Notes under the pieces: model-generated
What the model saw: only the letters and a program-made list of their open reading frames with translations
Told to the model about the DNA's origin: nothing
Database searches by the model: none
Assembly: GCA_030618675.1 (NCBI GenBank)
Contig: JAUXCV010000005.1
Location: 1-24,235 of the forward strand
Origin: Acidimicrobiia bacterium
Lineage (GTDB): Bacteria > Actinomycetota > Acidimicrobiia > Spongiisociales > UBA5794
Length of the DNA stretch: 24,235 nt
Reading direction: 5' to 3'
Program-made: the position numbers and the translations under genes
Shown here: positions 8,317-16,068 of the stretch, piece by piece
Layout of the letters: every line of letters begins with the position of its first letter
Position numbering within the stretch: position 1 is the stretch's first letter

Positions 8317-9371
8317 TGGAAGGAGATCATCGTCGACTCACCGACGGCCAACTCCGCGAAACCGGGCGGGGCCTCACTGTCGAGGTGGCTCCGTCGGCCG
8401 ACGAGCGAGTTACGGATGCGCCAACCGTCGATAGTGGACTCTTCGAGGATGATTGATGCCTCGATCGTGGTGTTGGTGATGCGACTGCCGGGGCCGATCG
8501 CTGTGTTGGGTCCGATGACCGTCCCCGTGAGATGCACGTTCTCTCCGATCACAGCGGGTCCGGTGATCTGGCAGTCCGTGATTGTCGCTCCACGCCCGAC
8601 GACCACCGGGGCCTGGATGGCGGTATCGATGAGTTCACCGTCGACCTGGTGCACCAGATCTTCGAGAATCAACTCGTTGGCGTGCAGCAGGTCACTCTTC
8701 CTACCGGTGTCTTTCCACCAACGCTGCACAAGACTTGAGCGCACAGTCTTCCCGTTGTCGATGAGTTGCTGGATCGCGTCGGTGATCTCATACTCGCCTC
8801 GCGGAGAGGGGCTGATCGCATCGATTGCCTCGCCGATGGAATCATCGAAGAGGTATACGCCTACGAGAGCGAGATCGGACGGCGCATGACGGGGCTTCTC
8901 GACCAAACGAACGACATGTCCTTCGTCGTCGAGTTCTGCCACGCCAAAGGATGAAGGATTGCTCACTTGCTGAAGGAGGATCTGACTGTTGGGCCGGTGC
9001 TTCTCGAAGTCGGAGATGACGTCGGTGATACCCCCTCTGACGAGGTTGTCGCCGAGATACATGAGCACGTCATCGTCGTCGATGAACGGAAGCGCCATCT
9101 TGAGGGCGTGGGCAAGGCCGAGCGGTTGATCCTGGACGATGTATGTGATCTTCAGACCGAAATCTGAGCCGTCCCCCACAGCCTCGCGTATCTCGGCACC
9201 GGTTTCGGGGGAGATGATGATCGCGGTGTCACGGATCCCTGCCGCCGCGAGATCCCGCAATCCGTAGAACAGGATGGGGGTGTTGGCGATCGGGATCAAC
9301 TGCTTCGCCATTGAATACGTGATCGGCCTCAAGCGAGATCCGGTTCCTCCGGCAAGTACGACGCCCTTCAT
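8313..9371 (-). CDS. rmlA: Glucose-1-phosphate thymidylyltransferase, long form
   Basis: Makes dTDP-glucose from dTTP and glucose-1-phosphate. The 352-residue protein is the long (StrD/RmlA-long) type rather than the ~290-residue RmlA of enterobacteria. The N-terminal nucleotidyltransferase has GGTGSRLRPIT (8-18), KQLIP (23-27), GDN (107-109) and VEKP (157-160), with WKDTGRKSDLL about 219-229. The C-terminal ~120 residues carry hexapeptide-type repeats of a left-handed beta-helix (such as VVVGRGATITDCQI and GPAVIGENVHLTG). The ATG at 9371 is chosen because MKGVVLAGG is the family N-terminus; an in-frame start at 9398 adds nine unrelated residues. It overlaps rmlB by ATGA upstream and rmlD by ATGA downstream. 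Confidence 0.94.
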   Translation of the reverse strand: MKGVVLAGGTGSRLRPITYSMAKQLIPIANTPILFYGLRDLAAAGIRDTAIIISPETGAEIREAVGDGSDFGLKITYIVQDQPLGLAHALKMALPFIDDDDVLMYLGDNLVRGGITDVISDFEKHRPNSQILLQQVSNPSSFGVAELDDEGHVVRLVEKPRHAPSDLALVGVYLFDDSIGEAIDAISPSPRGEYEITDAIQQLIDNGKTVRSSLVQRWWKDTGRKSDLLHANELILEDLVHQVDGELIDTAIQAPVVVGRGATITDCQITGPAVIGENVHLTGTVIGPNTAIGPGSRITNTTIEASIILEESTIDGWRIRNSLVGRRSHLDSEAPPGFAELAVGESTMISFQ

Positions 9372-10336
9372 CGCGATTCTCGCAACGGCCGCCACCACCG
9401 GTCATGTCGTCGGTACCAGTCAGCGGTCTTGATGATTCCATCGCTCAATTCGCGTTGTGGCTTCCAGCCCAGGGTTTGAAGCTTGGAGGTATCGACGGCA
9501 TATCGGAAGTCGTGCCCAAGGCGGTCTTCGACGTGGGCGATGCGGGATGCGTCTTCGCCCAGGGCATCGAGGATCAGATGGGTCAACTCGCGATTCGAGG
9601 TCCGGAATCCGGATCCAATGTTATAGATCTCGCCGGCTTGTCCGGCATCAACAAGTAGGTGAAGCGCCGAGCAATGATCCTCGACGAATAGCCAATCCCG
9701 CTCGTTGCTTCCATCACCGTAGAGCGGGATGTTCTCTCCTTCGAACAGATTCGTGAGGAACAACGGGATGATCTTCTCCGGAAACTGGTATGGACCGTAG
9801 TTGTTTGTGCATCGTGTAACGATCGTGTTGTACCCGTAGGTAGTCCAGTAGGAAAGGACCAGAAGATCCGATGCAGCCTTCGAAGACGAGTAGGGCGAAC
9901 TCGGGTTGAGGCATCGAGTTTCGAACGCCTCACCTTCGGTGACCGATCCGTAGACCTCGTCGGTCGAGACATGGACGAAGCGGGAGATGTTGTGTCGTCT
10001 CGCGGCTTCAAGGAGGATGGCAGTACCGATCACATTGGTCTCGAGAAACACCATTGGGGATTCGATTGAGCGATCGACATGGCTCTCGGCAGCGAAGTGC
10101 ACTACGACGTCATTTCCCTGCATCACCTCGTCGACGATTTCTGGATCACGGATGTCGCCCCGAACAAAGGTGTGATTCCGGTTCTCGTTCAATTCGTCAA
10201 CGGTGGCCTGGACACCGGCGTACGTCATGGCATCGAGATTCGTGACGTGCGAACCGGGTTCGTGTTCTAGCACGTATCGAATGAAGTTCGATCCGATGAA
10301 GCCCGCACCACCTGTAACGAGGTATCGACGTCCCAT
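9368..10336 (-). CDS. rmlB: dTDP-glucose 4,6-dehydratase
   Basis: Second step of the dTDP-rhamnose pathway, converting dTDP-glucose to dTDP-4-keto-6-deoxyglucose using bound NAD+. The 322-residue SDR has GGAGFIG (9-15), HFAAESHVDRS (80-90) and STDEVYG (124-130), which includes the T-D-E catalytic trio (T125, D126, E127). YSSSK follows with Y149 and K153. RCTNNYGPYQFPEK, the dehydratase-specific segment, and NERDWL follow at about 175-215. The start ATG at 10336 lies 18 bp after the rmlC stop. The stop codon overlaps the rmlA ATG. Confidence 0.96.
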   Translation of the reverse strand: MGRRYLVTGGAGFIGSNFIRYVLEHEPGSHVTNLDAMTYAGVQATVDELNENRNHTFVRGDIRDPEIVDEVMQGNDVVVHFAAESHVDRSIESPMVFLETNVIGTAILLEAARRHNISRFVHVSTDEVYGSVTEGEAFETRCLNPSSPYSSSKAASDLLVLSYWTTYGYNTIVTRCTNNYGPYQFPEKIIPLFLTNLFEGENIPLYGDGSNERDWLFVEDHCSALHLLVDAGQAGEIYNIGSGFRTSNRELTHLILDALGEDASRIAHVEDRLGHDFRYAVDTSKLQTLGWKPQRELSDGIIKTADWYRRHDRWWRPLRESR

Positions 10337-10354
10337 GAGAGCGTTCAGGCTACA

Positions 10355-10942
10355 TCACCTGTAGACCGGGGCATCGACGAGCCGTGCCCCTGCAGCGTCC
10401 TTGGGGGAGAGGATCGGACTCACGCCACCCAGCGGCCACTCGATGCCGATGTCGGGATCGTCCCAGACGATGGTGTGGTCCGAGCCCGACCTGTAGTAGT
10501 CCGTTGTCTTGTACATGACCAGTGCAACGTCGCTGAGCGTGAGGAATCCGTGAGCGAAGTGGTCCGGTATCCACACCTGTTTGCCATTTTCTTGGCTCAA
10601 TTTCACACCGAACCAGTCGCCGAAGCTGGGCGATGACCGTCGGATATCCACGACCACGTCGAAGATCTCTCCGCTGACACACCGAACGAGCTTGCTCTGA
10701 GCATGGGGGTTCTGGAAGTGCAGGCCACGAAGCACTCCCCGGCCCGACGTCGAATCGTTGTCTTGAACGAACGCGGCGTCGATACCGGCCGCCTCAAGGA
10801 ATGTCTTGCGGTTGAAACCTTCAGCGAACCAGCCGCGATCATCCTCGAAGACCCGAGGTGTCACGATCAAGACGCCCGGCAACGGAGTCGGTTCGACGCG
10901 CAAGCGCTCATCGACCGGCAGATGCTTGCCATGCGAGGGCAC
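10355..10942 (-). CDS. rmlC: dTDP-4-dehydrorhamnose 3,5-epimerase
   Basis: Cupin-fold epimerase of the dTDP-rhamnose pathway, 195 residues, the usual size. Catalytic and signature residues: LRGLHFQ with H75, the WIPDHFAHGF strand (124-133), YKTTDYY with Y144, and DDPDIGIEWP (161-170), which carries the conserved acidic residue. The start is GTG 10942, preceded by a near-consensus AAGGAGG eight bases upstream. An ATG between the two is out of frame. This is the first gene of a minus-strand rmlCBAD operon, and its promoter must lie in the 155-bp gap shared with the divergent wzm gene. Confidence 0.95.
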   Translation of the reverse strand: MPSHGKHLPVDERLRVEPTPLPGVLIVTPRVFEDDRGWFAEGFNRKTFLEAAGIDAAFVQDNDSTSGRGVLRGLHFQNPHAQSKLVRCVSGEIFDVVVDIRRSSPSFGDWFGVKLSQENGKQVWIPDHFAHGFLTLSDVALVMYKTTDYYRSGSDHTIVWDDPDIGIEWPLGGVSPILSPKDAAGARLVDAPVYR

Positions 10943-11097
10943 CGCGCCATCCTCCTTATCTTCCTACGGTGACGACCTTATCGGGCTCCTCGCGATTCCG
11001 GGCGGCAAAAGGTGACTCGAGAAACGATACTCTCGCCCCTATTGCCCTAGAATCCTGCCACCTTGTCTGCTACACGTCCCTCGTCCGCGAATTTCTC
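10943..11097. promoter_or_regulatory. Divergent promoter region between rmlC and wzm
   Basis: This gap serves the rml operon leftward and the export operon rightward. Toward rmlC there is a strong AAGGAGG ribosome site (about 10951-10957 on the minus strand). Toward wzm the best -10-like word is TAGAAT (11048-11053), without a good -35. A small dyad CGAGA/TCTCG lies near 11018-11034. The permease ATG at 11098 has no obvious Shine-Dalgarno. Confidence 0.4.
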
Positions 11098-11925
11098 ATG
11101 AGTACCACGTATTACGACTCCGACAAAGCGCGCCGCCCGCTCATCAGCGAGTTCCAGAACATATGGAACAATCGCGCTCTCGTCCGTCTCCTCGTAGGGC
11201 GAGATCTGACGGTGCGGTACAAGCGGTCCATTCTCGGTGTCTGGTGGACGTTCCTGAATCCGATGCTGACCACCGGTGTGATGTGGATCGTGTTCGGGCA
11301 GTTCTTCCGTTTCGAGATTCCAGGAGACGTCCCGTACATCGTTTATCTCCTGTCCGGGATCCTGCTGCTCACCTACTTCGCCCAGGCGACCCTCGCCGCA
11401 GGATCGGCAATCGTCAACAGTGCCGGCATTCTCACCAAGGTCTACGTCCCACCCGAGGTGTTCTCGTTCTCCGCCGCAACCGCAGCAGCGGTGAACTTCC
11501 TCATCAGCCTGATCATCCTGCTGATCGTCCAGCTCGTAACCGGCGTGGGGATACCCTGGACGGTTGTGTTGGTTCCCGTACCCGTTGTCGCGATGCTCGC
11601 TCTCACAGCGGGTCTTGGCCTGTTGATCGCCTCGGCCGCCGTACGGTTCTTCGATGTCATTGACTTCTCCGGGGTACTCATCCAGGCGATCTCGTACCTG
11701 ACACCCACGTTCTATCCGATCAGCATCGTCCCCGACTCGTGGCTCTGGCTGATCCACATCAACCCGCTGTACTCATACCTTGTCGTGTTCCGTGGGTTCG
11801 TTTATGAGGGTGTCATGCCGCCAGGATGGAGTTTCGCCTACATGACCCTCTCTGCCGTACTCACACTCGTCCTCGGTGTCTGGGTGTTCTCCCGCAGCTG
11901 GAAGTCTCTGGTCGTGGTCCTGTGA
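11098..11925 (+). CDS. wzm: Wzm-type polysaccharide ABC transporter permease
   Basis: Integral membrane half of an ABC-2-family exporter for polyprenyl-linked polysaccharide. The 275-residue protein has a cytoplasmic N-terminus with the family hallmark 'RDLTVRYKRSILGVWWTFLNPM' (about 35-56; here quoted across a conserved amphipathic entry helix) followed by about six membrane helices. Features such as VYVPPEVF (about 117-124) and YLTPTFYPISIVP (near 200) are typical of Wzm/TagG/KpsM proteins. The ATG at 11098 gives the normal N-terminal length; in-frame extension back to 10858 would run antisense through rmlC and is rejected. It overlaps the ATPase gene by four bases (GTGA), so the two subunits are translationally coupled. 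Confidence 0.93.
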   Translation: MSTTYYDSDKARRPLISEFQNIWNNRALVRLLVGRDLTVRYKRSILGVWWTFLNPMLTTGVMWIVFGQFFRFEIPGDVPYIVYLLSGILLLTYFAQATLAAGSAIVNSAGILTKVYVPPEVFSFSAATAAAVNFLISLIILLIVQLVTGVGIPWTVVLVPVPVVAMLALTAGLGLLIASAAVRFFDVIDFSGVLIQAISYLTPTFYPISIVPDSWLWLIHINPLYSYLVVFRGFVYEGVMPPGWSFAYMTLSAVLTLVLGVWVFSRSWKSLVVVL

Positions 11926-12659
11926 CCGATCCAGCGATCAAGGTTGAGAACGCCTCCCTCGCGTACCGTCTGTCGCGGCTGGGTTCCGGGACCGCGAAGG
12001 AGTACGTGATCCAACTTATGAAGCGCCAGGTGAAGTACGAGCAACTCTGGGCGCTTCGCGATGTGTCGTTCACTGTCAACAGTGGCGAAGTCCTCGGGGT
12101 TGTTGGACCGAATGGTTCGGGGAAGAGCACGCTCATGAAGATGCTCGCCCGCGTTCTTCCGCCGACAGCGGGAAGAGTGGTCGTGCGCGGCAGCGTCGCA
12201 CCGATGATCGAACTTGGCGCAGGGTTCAACACAGAGCTGACGGGGCATGAGAACATCATCATGTACGGGACATTGCTTGGGCGATCTCCGGATACGATGC
12301 GGCAGAGAGCGGAGGGAATCGCTGAGTGGGCGAACCTGACCGGCTACATGGATGTTCCGCTCAGGAGCTACTCCTCCGGGATGCTCGCTCGACTCGGGTT
12401 TTCTGTTGCCACCGACACTGAACCCGACGTACTCATCGTCGACGAGGTGTTGTCGGTCGGTGACGCGGCGTTCCAACAGAAGTCCGGGGAGCGCATGCGA
12501 ACGATGATCGAAGACGGCGCCTCGGTGGTCCTCGTATCTCACAATCTGCCGACGGTGCGTGACATCGCGGATCGTGCGATCTGGCTCGATCGTGGAAAGA
12601 TCATGCTCGACGGTGATCCCGACATGGTGGTCGATGCCTACGAAGAGAGCGTGGTATGA
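11922..12659 (+). CDS. wzt: Wzt-type polysaccharide ABC transporter ATPase, short form
   Basis: ATP-binding subunit partnering the permease upstream, driving export of a lipid-linked glycan across the membrane. It has 245 residues: Walker A GPNGSGKST (62-70), Q-loop region near VAPMIELGAGF, signature YSSGM (150-154), Walker B VLIVDEV (170-176) and H-loop H197. It lacks the long C-terminal carbohydrate-binding domain of E. coli O8/O9a Wzt, so export need not depend on recognition of a terminal cap; it resembles KpsT/TagH-like short ATPases. The GTG at 11922 overlaps the permease stop (GTGA), and its own stop overlaps the next ATG (ATGA). Confidence 0.94.
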   Translation: MTDPAIKVENASLAYRLSRLGSGTAKEYVIQLMKRQVKYEQLWALRDVSFTVNSGEVLGVVGPNGSGKSTLMKMLARVLPPTAGRVVVRGSVAPMIELGAGFNTELTGHENIIMYGTLLGRSPDTMRQRAEGIAEWANLTGYMDVPLRSYSSGMLARLGFSVATDTEPDVLIVDEVLSVGDAAFQQKSGERMRTMIEDGASVVLVSHNLPTVRDIADRAIWLDRGKIMLDGDPDMVVDAYEESVV

Positions 12660-13597
12660 GCGAGTCCATGACCGAATCTACAGCGGGCTCTTCGCAGATC
12701 GACGTCTCGATCGTGTTGCCCGTGTACAACGAAAAGGGCCATCTTCGCGAAGAAGTCGATCGGATAGCCGCTGCGATGGACGCCTCTGAATTCTCATACG
12801 AGATCATCGTGATAGACGACGGCTCGAACGATGGATCCGGGGAGCAACTGCGCGAAATCTCGGGGATTCGACTCATCCAGTACGCGGACAACCGAGGTGC
12901 CGGAGCGGCACGGAAGATCGGAACGCATCAGGCGAAGGCGCCGATCGTGGTCTGGACCGACGTGGACATGTCCTACCCCAACGGTGATATCCCAAAGTTG
13001 GTGCGCGAACTCGACGGCTACGACCAGGTCGTCGGGGCCCGAACCAGCGAGGAAGGCACCCACAAACTCGCCCGGGTGCCCGCCAAATGGGCCATCCGTG
13101 GCCTCGCTCAGTACCTATCCGGGACCGAGATCCCGGACCTCAACTCCGGATTCCGAGCATTTCGCAAAGAGGTCGCTCTCCAGTTCCTCAATCTGATACC
13201 CGACGGTTTCTCTCACGTTACGACGCTAACGATGGCGTTCCTATCGAACGGCTACTCCGTGAAGTACATCGACATTCCCTACGCCAAGCGAGCCGGCAAG
13301 TCGAAGTTCCACTGGTACGCCGACACCCGGCGCTACGCCCTCCAGGTGATCCGAATGATGCTCACTTACGATCCACTACGGATCTTCATGCCGTGGGCGG
13401 TGCTCTTGCTCGGAATCGGGTTCGTCAAACTCATCTACGACTTCCTTACCAAGGGCTTCCGGGTCGGCACCAACACGCTGCTCATCTTCTTTGCCGGCTT
13501 CGTTGTGTTGCTCGTGGCGGTGCTCGCCGACCTGATCGTCCAGGTCAGCAAGCCTCCCTACGAGGTGGATCCTGCGCCCGCCAATGGCTCGGGCTAG
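12656..13597 (+). CDS. GT2 glycosyltransferase with C-terminal membrane anchor
   Basis: Family 2 transferase of the DPM/ArnC-like group, 313 residues. Catalytic domain motifs: LPVYNE (21-26), DDGSNDG (54-60), DVDMSYP (102-108), LNSGFRAFRK (162-171) and RAGKSKFHW (212-220). Two hydrophobic helices follow at about 244-262 and 276-297, anchoring it to the membrane as in polyprenyl-phosphate glycosyltransferases. It is placed inside the export operon with a 4-nt ATGA overlap to wzt. It may make a polyprenyl-phosphate sugar or act on the lipid-linked glycan before export; sequence alone does not decide. Confidence 0.9.
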   Translation: MSESMTESTAGSSQIDVSIVLPVYNEKGHLREEVDRIAAAMDASEFSYEIIVIDDGSNDGSGEQLREISGIRLIQYADNRGAGAARKIGTHQAKAPIVVWTDVDMSYPNGDIPKLVRELDGYDQVVGARTSEEGTHKLARVPAKWAIRGLAQYLSGTEIPDLNSGFRAFRKEVALQFLNLIPDGFSHVTTLTMAFLSNGYSVKYIDIPYAKRAGKSKFHWYADTRRYALQVIRMMLTYDPLRIFMPWAVLLLGIGFVKLIYDFLTKGFRVGTNTLLIFFAGFVVLLVAVLADLIVQVSKPPYEVDPAPANGSG

Positions 13598-13614
13598 AAG
13601 GGATGGGCGACTCC

Positions 13615-14709
13615 ATGGTGCCCAATGATTCTCCGATGATCCACGTGTTCATCGGAACGAAGGCGCAGTACATCAAGACGGCGCCGCTCCTCAGGTTGAT
13701 GGATTCTGAGGGTGTCGACTACCGCTTGATCGATTCGGGTCAGCATGCCGATTTGAGCCGTGCGTTGCGAGCCGAACTCGATATCCGGGAGCCGGACGTT
13801 GTGCTCGCGAGCAGCGGCGACATCAACTCCGTCGGCCAGGCCGTCATGTGGTCGGGACGACTCAGCGGACGGCTGGTCTCGTCATCCAAGCTGAAGTCAG
13901 AGGTGTTCGGCGGCCAGGGCGGTATCTGCGTCGTCCACGGCGACACTCCATCGACATTGCTTGCTGCGCTCATGGCTCGGAGGGCCGGACTTGATGTTGC
14001 CCACCTCGAAGCCGGTCTGCGCTCACACAACTACGCGCAGCCGTTCCCAGAGGAACTCATCAGGATCGCCACGATGCGCCTCAGCCGATACCTGTTCGCT
14101 CCCGACGACGCAGCGATGGCGAACCTGAAAGATATGGGTTTGTCAGAGCGTGCCGTGCCGACGCTGGCCAATAGCAGCGTCGAGGCCCTGGCGTTCGCCC
14201 TAGGTGGGACACCCGTCGCTCCAACGGGTCCGGTTATTGCGACCATGCACCGTGTCGAGAACCTCAAGCGTAAGGAGCGGGTCAAGGGGTTCGTCGATCT
14301 CCTCCTCGAGATCGTCTCGGCCTACCCGGTGCTGCTCGTTCTCCACGGGCCAACGAAGCCGACGCTCGAGAAGTCGGGGGTCCTTGCGGCGTTGACCGAC
14401 GCCGGAGTGGAAACGACCGACTTGATGGCTCACAACGAGTTCACGAGGGCGCTCGCCGCCGCACCGTTCGTTGTCACCGACGGCGGGAGCATTCAAGAGG
14501 AGTGCGCTCTGTTGGGGGTGCCGACGCTGCTGTGGCGCGGCAAGACCGAACGCCCGGACGGACTCGGAGCGAATGTTGTGCTCTCCGGCTACCAGTCCGA
14601 CATCACGGAGAGCTTCCTCGCCGATCCCGAGGTCTTCCGACGCGATCCGCTGACCCTCGACGCAGACCCGTCTCGAATCGTGTTCGACACGTTGCTCTCC
14701 GCTCGCTGA
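13615..14709 (+). CDS. wecB: UDP-N-acetylglucosamine 2-epimerase family protein (WecB-like)
   Basis: Non-hydrolysing 2-epimerase family, expected to interconvert UDP-GlcNAc and UDP-ManNAc. Numbering from ATG 13615 (364 residues), the conserved residues are present: HGDT with D110, HLEAGLRS with E132, FPEE with E146, HRVEN with H212, and TERPDGL (311-317). The usual DSGGxQEE loop reads DGGSIQEE (289-296), and the N-terminal GTRPE motif reads GTKAQ (14-18), so this is a diverged member and specificity may differ. An ATG at 13603 is in frame but lies directly against GAAGGG with no spacer, whereas 13615 sits 12 nt from it; a third ATG is at 13636. It closes the wzm-wzt-GT2 operon. Confidence 0.86.
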   Translation: MVPNDSPMIHVFIGTKAQYIKTAPLLRLMDSEGVDYRLIDSGQHADLSRALRAELDIREPDVVLASSGDINSVGQAVMWSGRLSGRLVSSSKLKSEVFGGQGGICVVHGDTPSTLLAALMARRAGLDVAHLEAGLRSHNYAQPFPEELIRIATMRLSRYLFAPDDAAMANLKDMGLSERAVPTLANSSVEALAFALGGTPVAPTGPVIATMHRVENLKRKERVKGFVDLLLEIVSAYPVLLVLHGPTKPTLEKSGVLAALTDAGVETTDLMAHNEFTRALAAAPFVVTDGGSIQEECALLGVPTLLWRGKTERPDGLGANVVLSGYQSDITESFLADPEVFRRDPLTLDADPSRIVFDTLLSAR

Positions 14710-14832
14710 CACCCCGCAGTACCGACCGTTCCGGCTTTCTCAGATCGAGGGATGATCGCGATACCACCAGGGCGATGCGCTATCGGAGCAGGGATTCAAG
14801 CGAGGGGATCACGAGGACCGGCCAATCCTCGA
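14708..14832. repeat. Direct repeat copy A (~125 bp)
   Basis: Aligns without gaps to 16266-16390 at a constant offset of 1558 bp, with about 10 mismatches in 125. It begins on the wecB stop codon. On the minus strand, 14780-14832 encodes a tail ending in PSLESLLR-stop, the same ending as the nucleotidyltransferase-HAD protein at 16338. It is therefore a detached copy of that gene's 3' end plus about 72 bp of downstream sequence. Confidence 0.9.
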
Positions 14833-14852
14833 TCTTCGGAAATGAACGGGGT
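14833..14852. repeat. Left inverted repeat of the methyltransferase cassette
   Basis: TCTTCGGAAATGAACGGGGT at this site is the reverse complement of 16241-16260 with one mismatch (19/20). Weaker similarity continues inward for about 16 more bases. It abuts the right end of direct repeat A exactly. Confidence 0.75.
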
Positions 14853-14872
14853 GGCTGGCGATGTGAACATGG

Positions 14873-14926
14873 CAGGGGCTCTGCCAATCTGACGGTGTTC
14901 AACGCCTTCAGAATGGAGAGCCCCTG
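14873..14926. repeat. 54-nt near-perfect palindrome upstream of the methyltransferase
   Basis: Outer stem CAGGGGCTCT (14873-14882) / AGAGCCCCTG (14917-14926), then CCA/TGG, TCTGA (14888-14892) / TCAGA (14908-14912) and GGTGT/ACGCC around a TCA loop. About 23 pairs form, with only a one-base bulge and two mismatches. No U-tract follows on either strand, so it is not a standard intrinsic terminator. It could be an RNA leader structure, an extragenic palindrome or a transposon-end hairpin. Confidence 0.8.
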
Positions 14927-14968
14927 TGGCGGACCGTCGTCGAAGTTTTGGGGCAGTACCATTCGAGG

Positions 14969-15841
14969 ATGCTTGAAGTGGGCCCTACCCCCATCTCTGG
15001 TCTCTGCGTGCTGGAAGATTTCCAGTCTCTCGAACCCTGGATTCGAGAGACAGTGCCTTTTGGAACAGACAGTTTCGGTCCAGACTTCCCTCGCGGCACC
15101 GAGTATCGGAAACACTGGGAAGTGGCCCAGGCAGCACGGGCACTCGCCGCCGGAGGGGCACTGACCTCGTCGAGCGAAGTGATTGGTATTGGTGCCGGGA
15201 ACGAACCGACCGTGTTCTGGCTGACCAATCACGTGAGGCGCGTGTTCGCGACGGACTTGTACCTCGACGAAGGGTGGGAAGAGTCGGCCAACACCAGAAT
15301 GCTCACCGACCCACGCGCCGACTGGTTCGGGCCGTGGAATCCTCGAAAACTCGTCAGCGTGCACATGGATGGAAGGAATCTCCGTTTCGAAGATGACAGT
15401 TTCGACGGAGCGTTCTCTTCCAGCTCGATCGAACACTTCGGCGAACTTGACGACGTCGAATCGGCGGTGAGGGAGGCGTTTCGGGTCCTCAAGCCAGGAG
15501 GTGTCTTCTCAGTGAGCACTGAGTTTCGTCTCGCAGGACCACCGCCGGGACTGCCGGGAATTCTCATGTTCGACCGAAGCGAACTGCAATCCGTGGTAAT
15601 CGATGCTGCACCGTGGGAACTCGTCGATCCAATTCGATGGGACCCACCCGGAAACGATGTTCCGATCGTATCGTTTGATGCCGCCGCTGCAACTGTACGT
15701 GCCCATGTTGAGCGATTCGGCGATCTGTATTGGTCTGCCCTGGACTGGCCTGAGTATCCCCACATTGTCTTGTCTCACGGCCAGTTGGCGTGGACGAGCG
15801 TTCATCTCGCTTTGAGGAAGCCTGACATCCCCGACAACTGA
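14969..15841 (+). CDS. Class I SAM-dependent methyltransferase
   Basis: About 290 residues (from ATG 14969; an in-frame TTG at 14948 would add seven). The core has the SAM-binding motif I VIGIGAGNEPTVFW (about 72-85), an acidic residue at the end of strand 2 (ATDLYLDEGW), DGAFSSSSIEHFGELDD as motif IV region, and the post-motif EAFRVLKPGGVFSV. This is a Methyltransf_11-type Rossmann methylase. The N-terminal segment with 'CVLEDFQSLEPWI' and 'RGTEYRKHWEVAQA' looks like methyltransferases found in glycan clusters, so sugar O-methylation is a reasonable guess, not proven. Neither start has a good Shine-Dalgarno. The gene stands alone between two long direct repeats and next to a transposase remnant, which suggests it arrived separately from its neighbours. 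Confidence 0.85.
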   Translation: MLEVGPTPISGLCVLEDFQSLEPWIRETVPFGTDSFGPDFPRGTEYRKHWEVAQAARALAAGGALTSSSEVIGIGAGNEPTVFWLTNHVRRVFATDLYLDEGWEESANTRMLTDPRADWFGPWNPRKLVSVHMDGRNLRFEDDSFDGAFSSSSIEHFGELDDVESAVREAFRVLKPGGVFSVSTEFRLAGPPPGLPGILMFDRSELQSVVIDAAPWELVDPIRWDPPGNDVPIVSFDAAAATVRAHVERFGDLYWSALDWPEYPHIVLSHGQLAWTSVHLALRKPDIPDN

Positions 15842-15850
15842 CGGTTGTCG
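15832..15850 (+). terminator. Hairpin across the methyltransferase stop codon
   Basis: CGACAAC (15832-15838) pairs with GTTGTCG (15844-15850) around a 5-nt loop containing the TGA stop. A short GTGTTT follows about 6 nt later. Plausible weak terminator. Confidence 0.4.
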
Positions 15851-16068
15851 CAACGTGTTTCCATGAGACTTGGCCATTCCCCGCTCTGCTGTCACCTGCT
15901 CGAATCTGGCGAGTGTCGCACCCGTTCCGGTTCTATTCGAACATCCGATCGAGTCGGTTTCTCGTCATCGGTAGACTCCGACGTCGTTCGTTCGTCCGAC
16001 AATCAGTCGAGCCGGGTGATCGGTTCTCGGGCCAGATCAGCCCTTTGCGGCCGTCCACATGCGGCTCG
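15851..16068. other. Intergenic stretch, degraded DNA
   Basis: I see no gene here. The open frame that spans it joins this stretch to the transposase remnant and then runs antisense into the next gene. It is probably decayed mobile-element sequence. Confidence 0.4.

Noticed and set aside
10858..11097. N-terminal extension of the wzm permease
   Set aside because: It would run antisense through the 5' part of rmlC, and the added residues are basic and low-complexity; the family N-terminus fits ATG 11098.
13087..13602. N-terminal extension of the WecB-like gene
   Set aside because: The extra residues come from another frame of the upstream GT2 gene and are Arg/Pro-rich shadow sequence.
14873..14926. 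Integron attC site
   Set aside because: The imperfect palindrome has a suitable length, but its ends lack the RYYYAAC/GTTRRRY core sites and there is no integrase or cassette array.
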